Shown: positions 1 to 6,197 of the stretch, piece after piece
Layout: each line of letters opens with the position of its first letter
How positions within the stretch are numbered: position 1 is the stretch's first letter
From: JAVBLK01 sp031553565
Lineage (GTDB): Bacteria > Bacillota > Clostridia > Christensenellales > DUVY01
DNA length: 14,637 nucleotides
Assembly (NCBI GenBank): GCA_031553565.1
Contig: JAVBLK010000020.1
Coordinates: forward strand, 1-14,637
Direction of reading: 5' to 3'
The notes under the pieces: model-generated
Seen by the model: only the letters and a program-made list of their open reading frames with translations
Databases searched by the model: none
What the model was told of the DNA's origin: nothing
Program-made: the position numbers and the translations under genes

Positions 1-106
1 AAACAAAAAAACAACAGTACTATTTATCCACTGCCGAAAATACACAGCTTTTCTTCGCTTTTATATCCGTTTTTCGTTCCGCCGCATCCCTCCCCAACAA
101 AAAAGA

Positions 107-138
107 GGCTATCTCACTTTTTTTACCGTGAGACAGCC
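107..138 (-). terminator. Terminator-like hairpin, minus-strand polarity
   Basis: Arms 107-117 and 128-138 pair with one A/C mismatch around a T-rich loop. Read on the minus strand, the stem is followed by a T-run (complement of the A-run at about 98-104), so it would terminate leftward transcription. No minus-strand gene is seen to its right, so it may be a dispersed terminator-like repeat. The core GGGGCTGTCTCA on the minus strand recurs on the + strand at 14498-14509. Confidence 0.55.
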
Positions 139-148
139 CCATTTGAGT

Positions 149-165
149 CCAGGGCTCTGCCCTGG
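149..165. repeat. Perfect short hairpin
   Basis: CCAGGGC (149-155) and GCCCTGG (159-165) form a perfect 7-bp stem with a TCT loop. No T-run follows on either strand. It adjoins the terminator-like hairpin at 107-138. The stretch 1-282 otherwise holds no gene that I can support: only these hairpins and the leader of the veg gene. Confidence 0.5.
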
Positions 166-282
166 GGGTATAATACCGATTTAATATGTATTTACACGCC
201 TCAGACATTTCAGTTAAACATATAAAGCATAATCCAAGGTCAAACAGTTAAAAATATCTCTGATAACGGAGGTATATCGATT

Positions 283-543
283 ATGCGGAAGATTAAGCTG
301 GAAATGGATTCGGTCAAGGCGCTTGTGGCGGAGATGAAGGGCTGCCGCATAGGAATGTATATAAACAAGGGACGCAAAAAAATTCTGAAGCTGTACGGGA
401 CGGTGATCGATATTTATCCTTCCGTATTTACGGTCAAGATCGAAGGCAGCAGGTCGCTGGATATCCAATCCTATTCCTTTTCGGATATACTGACCGGCGA
501 CGTCAGGCTGGAGGACGCCGAAGAGGCTGTATCGGGCACCTGA
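283..543 (+). CDS. veg: Veg family protein
   Basis: This 86-residue protein matches the Veg family in length and composition. It is a small beta-rich protein with an N-terminal Lys-rich helix, the segment MKGCRIGMYINKGRKK (about residues 19-34), a YGTVIDIYPSVFTVK strand pair and a SYSFSDILTGDV ending. In Bacillus subtilis, Veg stimulates biofilm formation, reportedly by interfering with the repressor SinR; its biochemical activity is not settled. The start at 283 has GGAGG at 268-272, 10 bases upstream. Codons near the stop and the following bases form a hairpin (527-533 with 542-548) without a T-run, so it is not a convincing terminator, and read-through into the next gene 119 bases away is possible. 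A veg gene close to a sipL-like gene is, as I recall, also found in other clostridia, which supports the call. Confidence 0.88.
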   Translation: MRKIKLEMDSVKALVAEMKGCRIGMYINKGRKKILKLYGTVIDIYPSVFTVKIEGSRSLDIQSYSFSDILTGDVRLEDAEEAVSGT

Positions 544-613
544 TACAGACCGCGCCTTCAGAGTTCTTTTTGCAAGGTTTTCGCCGTGCGGCAGCGTTCT
601 AGAAAACAGCGCG

Positions 614-629
614 TATAATTCCCCCCCCC
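614..629 (+). promoter_or_regulatory. Possible -10 element followed by a 9-C tract
   Basis: A perfect TATAAT (614-619) lies in the 119-base gap before the membrane-protein gene and is followed at once by nine Cs (621-629) and seven As (630-636). I see no good -35 box at 16-18 bases upstream, so promoter function is uncertain. Confidence 0.25.
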
Positions 630-662
630 AAAAAAAGCCTTGGGAAATGGAGACAGAATAAA

Positions 663-1454
663 ATGGCAAGAGTCAAAAACGACGGCGGAGAGAGAAAAAG
701 CCGCAAGTTTAATTCGGCGGCGCTGATTTTCTGGAGTTTGTTTGCCCTGCTTGCGTTGTCGCTGGTATACAGCATAGTTATGGCTGTTGTCGCGCCCGCC
801 GACGACGCGGCGAAGGGCAGGGGCGATTATGCTCTTAACATAATGCAGAGCATTTTGGGGCTGGTCGTCATATTTGCGCCCTCTATCGTAAAAAAGACGA
901 TGAAGATCGAGGTGCCCAGCGCCGTACAGATAGTATATTTTGTATTTCTTTTCGCCGCGATTTACCTTGGCGAGATCCGCAGCTTCTTTTACAGGGTGCC
1001 GCACTGGGATGTGTTCTTACATACGTTCAGCAGCTGTATGCTGGGCGCACTCGGTTTCTTTGTCGTCGATTTCCTGAATAAAAACAAGCTGGTCGTCCTC
1101 AACCCGTTCTTTGTCGCGCTGTTCGCTTTTTGCTTTGCGCTGATGATCGGCACGGTCTGGGAAATATTTGAGTTTGCCGCTGACGGCATTTTCAAAACCA
1201 ATATGCAGAAATTTGTTACCGCTGACGGCGCCCGGCTTGTCGGGCGCGATGCGCTTTCAGACACTATGAAGGATATAATAGTGGACGCGCTGGGCGCGCT
1301 TGCCACCTGCACGGCGGGATACTTTTACCTGAAGCTAAAACGCAAAAAGGAAGACGGGGCGCAGGCCTTAACGGCCGTCATGCCCGCGCCGGCCGCAGAA
1401 GGCGCCGGAGTTAATGCAGAACAAGCCGAAACAGTGCAGAGGGAAGAAAGCTGA
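663..1454 (+). CDS. Multi-pass membrane protein, YjdF/DUF2238-like
   Basis: This 263-residue integral membrane protein has about six hydrophobic segments, near residues 19-42, 57-76, 84-103, 117-139, 144-170 and 203-224. It begins with a basic cytosolic N-terminus and ends in a charged, Ala/Glu-rich tail of about 35 residues. Conserved-looking polar motifs in or beside the membrane are HWDVFLHTFSS (about 117-127) and WEIFEFAAD (about 167-175), followed by an aspartate-containing DTMKDIIVDALGA block. The pattern of a His/Asp motif, WExFEW-like motif and D-rich final helix resembles the uncharacterised YjdF/DUF2238 family. No reaction is known to me for that family. The start at 663 has GGAG at 649-652. 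The gene lies between veg and the sipL-like gene and ends just before a strong terminator, so it could be co-transcribed with veg. Family assignment is moderate; membrane location is firm. Confidence 0.8.
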   Translation: MARVKNDGGERKSRKFNSAALIFWSLFALLALSLVYSIVMAVVAPADDAAKGRGDYALNIMQSILGLVVIFAPSIVKKTMKIEVPSAVQIVYFVFLFAAIYLGEIRSFFYRVPHWDVFLHTFSSCMLGALGFFVVDFLNKNKLVVLNPFFVALFAFCFALMIGTVWEIFEFAADGIFKTNMQKFVTADGARLVGRDALSDTMKDIIVDALGALATCTAGYFYLKLKRKKEDGAQALTAVMPAPAAEGAGVNAEQAETVQREES

Positions 1455-1476
1455 TCAAAAAAAGCAATATACTTAC

Positions 1477-1519
1477 AGGCTCTTTCATACACTAATAAGG
1501 AAAGAGCCTTTTTCTTTTT
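1477..1519 (+). terminator. Rho-independent terminator after the membrane-protein gene
   Basis: Arms AGGCTCTTTC (1477-1486) and GAAAGAGCCT (1500-1509) pair perfectly over 10 bp around a 13-base loop and run into a T-rich tract (1509-1519). It separates the veg/membrane-protein unit from the sipL-like gene. Confidence 0.92.
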
Positions 1520-1674
1520 GCGGAAGGGCGCACAAAAAATGTTGTCATAACTTGTACTACTCCCAAATATAAATAGTCATAGGCCGGAAACAAGACCCGG
1601 ACGTGATGCTGAGCCGCGCTTTAAATGCAGTTCAGTATAAAAAAATAATATTTTATTTTTTGGGGGCACAGATT

Positions 1675-3210
1675 ATGGCGTTTGAACCTGTATACAATGT
1701 GATAAAGGCCGACAGTAAAAGGCGGCTTGCGTCGGCGCAGACCGTCGTCGAGTGCAAGCTGATGCCGGATGCCGGGGTGCAGATCAAGAAGGTGCTTTCG
1801 ATCACTTCGGCCGAGAGCATCTCGACCTGCGAAATGCTTTCCGGCGAGGCGCGGTTTACCGGCCGGGTGAATTTTAAGGTGCTTTTCTGCGATACCGAGG
1901 GGAAAATGCATTGTATGAGCCACAGTGCGGACTTTTCGGATAAGATATCCGAAAAGCGCATAACGGCGGGGATGCAGGGGTATCTGGAGTGCTCCGTTAT
2001 GGACACCGACACCGTATCGGTATCAGGCGGCGAGATCAAGCTTGCCTGCGTGCTGGATATCCAGCTGATGACCGACGCGGGCGAGCAGATCACCCACTTA
2101 AAAGAGGGCGGGGGCGAGTTGTTCGCGCAGAAAGAGACGATCGAATACTGCGCTATGTCGGGCAGCGGCGACGAGTCGTTCTCGGTTTCGGACGAGCGCG
2201 CGTCCAAGGAAAAGCTTTCGCGTATCCTTATGTGCGAAAGTCAGGCTGCTGTCAGGAGCGCGTACGCAGGCATCGATTGCTTTATTATCGAGGGCGTGAT
2301 AATCACGGCCGTGACTTGCGAGACCGAGGACCTTGCCGTATGCAACGTAATGCTGAACACGGAATTCAAGCAGGAGATATCGGGCAGGGGCGTTATGTCC
2401 GGCCACGACGTTGCGGCCGCAGTCACGGTAAAAGCCGTCTCGGCGTCCTTGGAAAAGGATATCGAGAGCAGCAGTAATATTGTAAAGGCCGAGGTGACCT
2501 TGGCCGCCCGCGCCACCGCGTATTCTCAGGAAACTGCCGAGATCGTGACAGACGCGTTCTGTATCGAGAACGAGCTGAATATGGCGACCGAGACTTTTAA
2601 GATCAGCCGCTTCCTGCTTGCAAAAAGCTTCAACGAAAAAATCGAGGGCAGCGCGTCTCTGGACGCCGATATGCCCTCCGCCGATACTATCTGCGCCGTT
2701 TGCGGCGGAAGGATGAGTATTGCCAACGCGGCCGCGGAAAAGGACAAGGTGCGCCTGGAGGGGCTTATAAACACGGGCGTCATATATTGGAACCGCGAGA
2801 CAGATACCAAGAACAGCGTGCAGGTAGAGCTGCCGTTCTCGATAACGCTGTCTGCCCCGGGCGTCCGGGAAGGCGGCACGATCCTTGCTAGGGGAATAAT
2901 CACCGACGCCGCCGCGCGAATCAGGAAAGGTACCGAGATCGATATCAGCGCGTCCGTCTGTATCAGCGTCCAGGCGTTTGAAAACCGCGAGGGCTTCTGC
3001 GTGAAAGAGGTCGAGATCGGCGCCGAGCGCAACCTCAAGATGAGCGCGATCGCCGTATACATAACCAAAGAGGGCGAGAGCCTGTGGGACGTGTCGAAAG
3101 CCCTGTGCACCACCCCGGAGCTCATCATGAGCTATAACCCCGGCCTGAAAGTCCCGCTTACAGGCAACGAAAGGATATTGGTATACCGCCGCCAAACCGC
3201 TAAGTTCTGA
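1675..3210 (+). CDS. sipL: SipL-like spore protein: DUF3794/SPOCS repeats plus LysM
   Basis: The 511-residue product is predicted to be a sporulation protein. In Clostridioides difficile, SipL binds the coat ATPase SpoIVA through its C-terminal LysM domain and is needed for coat assembly around the forespore. Here, beta-rich DUF3794-type repeats occupy roughly residues 35-130, 170-300 and 330-450, with recurrent patterns such as GRVNFKVLFCDTEGK and EGVIITAVTCETE. A LysM motif covers about 463-507, with GESLWDVSK and SYNPGL. Length is close to that of SipL. There is no signal peptide, which fits a mother-cell cytosolic protein. I chose ATG 1675, preceded by GGGGG at 1662-1666. In-frame GTG/ATG codons at 1603/1606 would add an unrelated leader and lack a good ribosome site. 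A mother-cell sigma-E promoter is expected from the family but I could not identify one. Confidence 0.85.
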   Translation: MAFEPVYNVIKADSKRRLASAQTVVECKLMPDAGVQIKKVLSITSAESISTCEMLSGEARFTGRVNFKVLFCDTEGKMHCMSHSADFSDKISEKRITAGMQGYLECSVMDTDTVSVSGGEIKLACVLDIQLMTDAGEQITHLKEGGGELFAQKETIEYCAMSGSGDESFSVSDERASKEKLSRILMCESQAAVRSAYAGIDCFIIEGVIITAVTCETEDLAVCNVMLNTEFKQEISGRGVMSGHDVAAAVTVKAVSASLEKDIESSSNIVKAEVTLAARATAYSQETAEIVTDAFCIENELNMATETFKISRFLLAKSFNEKIEGSASLDADMPSADTICAVCGGRMSIANAAAEKDKVRLEGLINTGVIYWNRETDTKNSVQVELPFSITLSAPGVREGGTILARGIITDAAARIRKGTEIDISASVCISVQAFENREGFCVKEVEIGAERNLKMSAIAVYITKEGESLWDVSKALCTTPELIMSYNPGLKVPLTGNERILVYRRQTAKF

Positions 3211-3285
3211 TCGAGCTGATCCTTAGCCGGCCGCGGATAAGAAATCTCTGTCCGAAAAAATAAAATGCCAAGGCCTCCAATCCCG

Positions 3286-3324
3286 AAAGCCTCTGAACAT
3301 TATGCATCAGAGGCTTTTTCTTTT
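3286..3324 (+). terminator. Rho-independent terminator after sipL
   Basis: Arms AAAGCCTCTGA (3286-3296) and TCAGAGGCTTT (3307-3317) pair perfectly over 11 bp with a 10-base loop, followed by TTTTTCTTTT. It ends the sipL transcript. Confidence 0.92.
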
Positions 3325-3373
3325 GCCGAAGGCATTGGTCACATTATGGAAACGATGAATAAATTATATCGGG

Positions 3374-3391
3374 TTATTCAGCGGTTCCTTA
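3374..3391 (+). repeat. Short fragment of the 63-base repeat family
   Basis: TTATTCAGCGGTTCCTTA differs at one of 18 bases from 3670-3687, which spans the 3' end of the longer repeat copy and a few bases beyond it. Same orientation, 296 bases upstream. It may be a third, mostly lost copy or a shared binding motif. Confidence 0.45.
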
Positions 3392-3619
3392 TTATAATAC
3401 AACCGGGCATTTTTTCCGCAGGAATTTACTAATGACTTAGCGGACTTGTATAAATAGTCGAAGCCACAAAGAAGTATATATCTGATCCGCATGAAACATA
3501 TGCGCCGGAAATCTGCAAATACTGTTCTCCACGATTTTTTTCTGTAGGTGTATAATATTAGATAAGCCTGAAAAAAATGTAAGAGAAGGGTATCGCGGAG
3601 ATCCGGTAAAAGCGCATTA

Positions 3620-3682
3620 AAAACAAGCCGTTTTCATGCTGAAAAATACTTGCTCTAAACTAACCTCATTTATTCAGCGTTT
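3620..3682 (+). repeat. 63-base dispersed repeat, copy 1
   Basis: This segment matches 11283-11345 at 59 of 63 positions without gaps. The differences are three neighbouring bases in the first half and one C/T. It starts with an AAAAC/GTTTT inverted repeat (loop AAGCC) and contains a CTGAA...TTCAG pair. Copy 1 ends 97 bases before the response-regulator start. Copy 2 ends 27 bases before the second GH3 gene. Being upstream of two different genes of the same locus suggests a regulatory or mobile origin. Confidence 0.8.
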
Positions 3683-3778
3683 CCTTAATATCAAGCAACT
3701 GCTGATTGCATAAAATGCTGTCGATCGCGTTGTGCCGGATATCGAGAACTATTATTGGCAGGAGTGATCTTTAGTATA

Positions 3779-4492
3779 ATGCATATCGCCGTTGTAGAAG
3801 ACGAAATAAATGATTTTAATGAAATCGCGGATTGCTTGAGCCGTTATGCAAAGAGCTGCGGGTGCGGCGTTGAATTTTCGGTTATTCATTTTCAAAGCGC
3901 GCTTGACTTTTTGGATAGATATACGCCTGTTTATGACGCGGTCTTTATGGATATCCAGTTGCCGGATATCGACGGTATGGACGCGGCGGCCCGTCTGCGC
4001 GAAAAAGATATATCGGTGCCTTTGGTTTTCATAACGAATATGTCTAACTGTGCGGTGCGGGGATACTCGGTCGGCGCCTTCGATTTTATTGTAAAGCCCA
4101 TAGCATATTTTGGTTTCGCCGCTGTGATAGCCAGGCTGCTTCGTTTTCTGGACGAGTCAAACGACAGCCGGGAGATGACCATAAAGACTACGAGCGGTGT
4201 AAAACGCGTGCGGATTTCTTCCATATACCGTGTTGACGTATTTGACCATAAGCTTGAATACTCGACGGACAGCGGAAAGATCGAATCCTGGGGCAAGCTG
4301 AAAGAGGCGGAAGAACGGCTTTCGGCATTCGGGTTTTCGCGCCCTAATAATTATTGCCTGGTTAATCTCAAGCGCGTAAAAGAGGTGAACCTCGATTATA
4401 TACTCATAAAAGAGGAAAGGATAGAAATAAGCCGCTCACGGAAAAAAGCGCTCATCAAAGCTTTCATGGATTATTGCGGCAAAAAGATATAA
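3779..4492 (+). CDS. LytTR-family response regulator (AgrA/LytR type)
   Basis: The 237-residue protein is a two-component response regulator. A receiver domain spans about residues 1-120, with acidic pocket E7-D8, phospho-acceptor D58 in FMDIQLP, switch T86, and K106-P107 in FDFIVKP. A LytTR DNA-binding domain spans about 132-237, with the characteristic FGFSRPNNYCLVNLKRVKEVN stretch. LytTR regulators bind pairs of about 9-base direct repeats spaced two helical turns apart; such repeats occur at 6055-6105, upstream of the GH3 gene that follows the kinase. ATG 3779 is preferred because it begins directly with the receiver strand MHIAVVEDE. The Shine-Dalgarno AGGAG at 3760-3764 is rather far (14 bases), and in-frame TTG 3755 or GTG 3764 are alternatives. 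The kinase gene starts 7 bases after the stop, so the two are co-transcribed. Confidence 0.93.
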   Translation: MHIAVVEDEINDFNEIADCLSRYAKSCGCGVEFSVIHFQSALDFLDRYTPVYDAVFMDIQLPDIDGMDAAARLREKDISVPLVFITNMSNCAVRGYSVGAFDFIVKPIAYFGFAAVIARLLRFLDESNDSREMTIKTTSGVKRVRISSIYRVDVFDHKLEYSTDSGKIESWGKLKEAEERLSAFGFSRPNNYCLVNLKRVKEVNLDYILIKEERIEISRSRKKALIKAFMDYCGKKI

Positions 4493-4499
4493 ATACGTC

Positions 4500-5828
4500 A
4501 TGATTTACAGATTGCTGTTTGAAGAATTCCGGTATATGGGCCAGCTTATTGCGGCCGGGCTGCTTATCGCGCTGCCTGCGGCGAAGCGGCGGGATAAATT
4601 CTGGCCCAAAGTGATAGGCCTCGGCGTATCGGTCATGGCTTTCACAATGTTTTATATCCTGATCCGGGAATGGACGTACGAAAACCGGGAGTCGGGCATT
4701 ATTGTAGTGGCGTCGCATATAGCCTGGTATTCGGGGCTTGTTTTAATATTCGCAGGCTATATTGCCGTCTGCTTCAAGGTTAACCCGACCGAATTATTGT
4801 GGATCACCATGTTCTCATACGCGCTGCAGCATTTCCAGTACGCCCTTATTTACGAGCTGCTTTTCATGGGGATCTTATCCGGCGCGACGGTCCCGTTTAC
4901 GATTTACGCCGCTGTTTGCGTATTTTCAAGCGCCGCGCTGTATTACGGAGTATATATTCTGTTCAAACCGTTTTTAAAAGGTTTTCACCGCATCAATTTA
5001 TTCGACAATTTCAGGTCGCGCATAATTTACTCAGTAGTATTGCTGTTTACGATCGGGTCGGCGCTTATGAACCAATACAACGCGCAGACAGGCCCCGGCA
5101 AGCTTAACTGGATCGCCGCTTTTTCGGGAATGTTCAACAGCGCGCTGATACTTGTTCTTCTTTATTTCGGCTTAAGAACAAACAAATTAAACGTTGAAAA
5201 GGGCCTTGCGGTACAGCTCATGCGGCGCACTGCGCAGCAATTCGAGGCGTTTAAAGAAGCGGTCAACTATGTGAATAAAAAGTGCCATGATATCAAGTAC
5301 CAAATACGCGCGGCGCGCCAAGAGGGCGGCCTCAATGAACACGCGGTAAAAGAGATCGAAGAAAAGCTTTCGATCTACGAATCGTTTACCGATACCGGCT
5401 GCAAAACCCTTGACATCATCCTGACGGACAAATTTTTGACCTGCCAGGCAAACGGCATATCCTTTTCCTATATGGCCGAGGCGGAAAAACTCGACAAAAT
5501 GGAGCAGAGCGATATTTATACACTCTTCGGCAATATGCTTGATAACGCCGTCGAATACGTCGCACGCTTGAACGAGCGCGACAAACGTTTTATACGCTTA
5601 TCGGTCAAACCGGTCTCCGGCGCGCTTATGATATGCCAGGAGAATTATTTCGAGGGTGAGCTCGCTTTTTCAGGGCGGCTTCCGGAAACGACAAAGAATG
5701 ATAAGCAGTGGCACGGGTTCGGCCTGCGCAGTATTCAGGACATTGTGAAAAAATACGGCGGGAGGCTCGATATCAAGGCCAGGGACGGAGTTTTCCGGCT
5801 GGAAATTTTACTGTTCAGTCCTTCATAA
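4500..5828 (+). CDS. Membrane sensor histidine kinase, AgrC-like with GHKL ATPase domain
   Basis: This 442-residue polytopic kinase is the likely partner of the adjacent LytTR regulator. About six to seven hydrophobic segments fill residues 1-225 with no large extracellular domain, as in AgrC-type peptide sensors. A cytoplasmic helix follows, carrying the probable phospho-acceptor H263 in KKCHDIKYQI. The ATPase domain covers about 300-440, with N-box NMLDNAVEY (N345, N349) and a G-box HGFGLRSIQ (405-413). The region after the histidine resembles HATPase_c_5 proteins. No strong Shine-Dalgarno precedes ATG 4500, and translation may be coupled to the regulator gene ending 7 bases upstream. The signal is unknown: no AgrB or AgrD-like peptide gene is nearby, so a glycan-related or small-molecule cue is equally possible. 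Confidence 0.88.
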   Translation: MIYRLLFEEFRYMGQLIAAGLLIALPAAKRRDKFWPKVIGLGVSVMAFTMFYILIREWTYENRESGIIVVASHIAWYSGLVLIFAGYIAVCFKVNPTELLWITMFSYALQHFQYALIYELLFMGILSGATVPFTIYAAVCVFSSAALYYGVYILFKPFLKGFHRINLFDNFRSRIIYSVVLLFTIGSALMNQYNAQTGPGKLNWIAAFSGMFNSALILVLLYFGLRTNKLNVEKGLAVQLMRRTAQQFEAFKEAVNYVNKKCHDIKYQIRAARQEGGLNEHAVKEIEEKLSIYESFTDTGCKTLDIILTDKFLTCQANGISFSYMAEAEKLDKMEQSDIYTLFGNMLDNAVEYVARLNERDKRFIRLSVKPVSGALMICQENYFEGELAFSGRLPETTKNDKQWHGFGLRSIQDIVKKYGGRLDIKARDGVFRLEILLFSPS

Positions 5829-5894
5829 ACATTACAGGTCAAAGTAGTATGACCGGCCGCGGCGGTCCACAGCGCGGCATAGTCAGTATTCAGT

Positions 5895-5923
5895 AAACGG
5901 CAGCTTTTGCCGTTTTTCTTTTT
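5895..5923 (+). terminator. Rho-independent terminator after the kinase gene
   Basis: AAACGGCA (5895-5902) and TGCCGTTT (5908-5915) form a perfect 8-bp stem with a 5-base loop, running into TTTTTCTTTTT. It ends the two-component operon and isolates the GH3 promoter downstream. Confidence 0.93.
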
Positions 5924-6054
5924 GGGCTATTTAGGGCGCTGATCCCACTTGCGGCGTCAATATTTTCTATTCTTTCAAAACTAAAGTTTTTTTCAGCCGA
6001 ATTGTCTGAAAAATCCCTGTAATATGTTGGGGGGATGACAGCGATTTCAGGAAC

Positions 6055-6110
6055 AAAGTTTTGTACCGCTGATTACCGGTTACGAAACAAAAATGCCGGG
6101 TTGCGAAACA
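6055..6110 (+). promoter_or_regulatory. Three phased half-sites, probable LytTR operator
   Basis: GTT triplets at 6058-6060, 6079-6081 and 6100-6102 are exactly 21 bases apart, two helical turns. The last two lie in a 12-base direct repeat, GGTTACGAAACA (6078-6089) and GGTTGCGAAACA (6099-6110), with 11 of 12 identical. The three nine-base cores are AAAGTTTTG, CCGGTTACG and CGGGTTGCG. They resemble the AgrA-type half-site ACAGTTAAG, sharing 6, 6 and 4 positions. Known LytTR sites are direct repeats with the same 21-base period placed just upstream of the -35 box. Here the last repeat ends 5 bases before TTGACA. The adjacent LytTR regulator is the obvious candidate to bind. Confidence 0.65.
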
Positions 6111-6115
6111 GATTA

Positions 6116-6143
6116 TTGACACATTGTATATTTATATTAAGAT
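6116..6143 (+). promoter_or_regulatory. Probable promoter of the first GH3 gene
   Basis: A perfect TTGACA (6116-6121) is followed after 16 bases by TAAGAT (6138-6143), a 4-of-6 match to the -10 consensus. The weak -10 fits a promoter that needs an activator, and the operator-like repeats lie directly upstream. Confidence 0.6.
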
Positions 6144-6159
6144 TCAAAGAGAATAACTG

Positions 6160-6175
6160 CGGAGGATAAACTCCG
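6160..6175 (+). promoter_or_regulatory. Small hairpin holding a Shine-Dalgarno-like GGAGG
   Basis: CGGAG (6160-6164) pairs with CTCCG (6171-6175) around a 6-base loop. It would occlude the GGAGG at 6161-6165, which lies upstream of a possible ATG at 6180. The ATG at 6198 has its own AGGGAG at 6186-6191 with a 6-base spacing, so I use 6198 as the start. Confidence 0.3.
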
Positions 6176-6197
6176 TAAAATGTTCAGGGAGAAGAAA

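Larger units (their letters stand above)
3321..3778. other. Gene-poor 458-base intergenic stretch before the two-component genes
   Basis: No supportable gene is present. It holds a short repeat fragment (3374-3391), the 63-base repeat copy (3620-3682), and two TATAAT hexamers (3393-3398 and 3551-3556). Neither hexamer has a convincing -35 box 16-18 bases upstream. Tiny open frames at 3346-3432 and 3636-3713 lack well-placed ribosome sites. The stretch is AT-richer than the genes around it. It presumably holds the promoter of the two-component genes. Confidence 0.5.

Noticed and set aside
1530..1600. Possible sigma-E promoter before the sipL-like gene
   Set aside because: A CATAACTT-like box is present, but I could not find a matching -35 at the right distance. 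Similar AAATAGTC text at 3452-3459 is too short to interpret.
2098..3195. Long minus-strand open frame opposite the sipL-like gene
   Set aside because: It mirrors the codon structure of a convincing + strand gene, and the product has no recognisable domain or hydrophobic pattern.
3346..3432. 28-codon open frame before the two-component genes, considered as a signal peptide gene
   Set aside because: The AAGG upstream is 13 bases away, there is no cysteine or double-glycine as in known pheromone precursors, and the frame runs through a segment that is part of a repeat family.
3636..3713. 25-codon open frame inside repeat copy 1
   Set aside because: No ribosome site. The repeat identity extends upstream of the ATG, and copy 2 lacks the ATG, so nucleic-acid rather than peptide conservation is indicated.
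6035..6169. 44-codon open frame across the GH3 promoter region
   Set aside because: It overlaps the phased repeats, the -35 and -10 boxes and the small hairpin. The repeats are better explained as operator sites, and the G-run touches the ATG without proper spacing.
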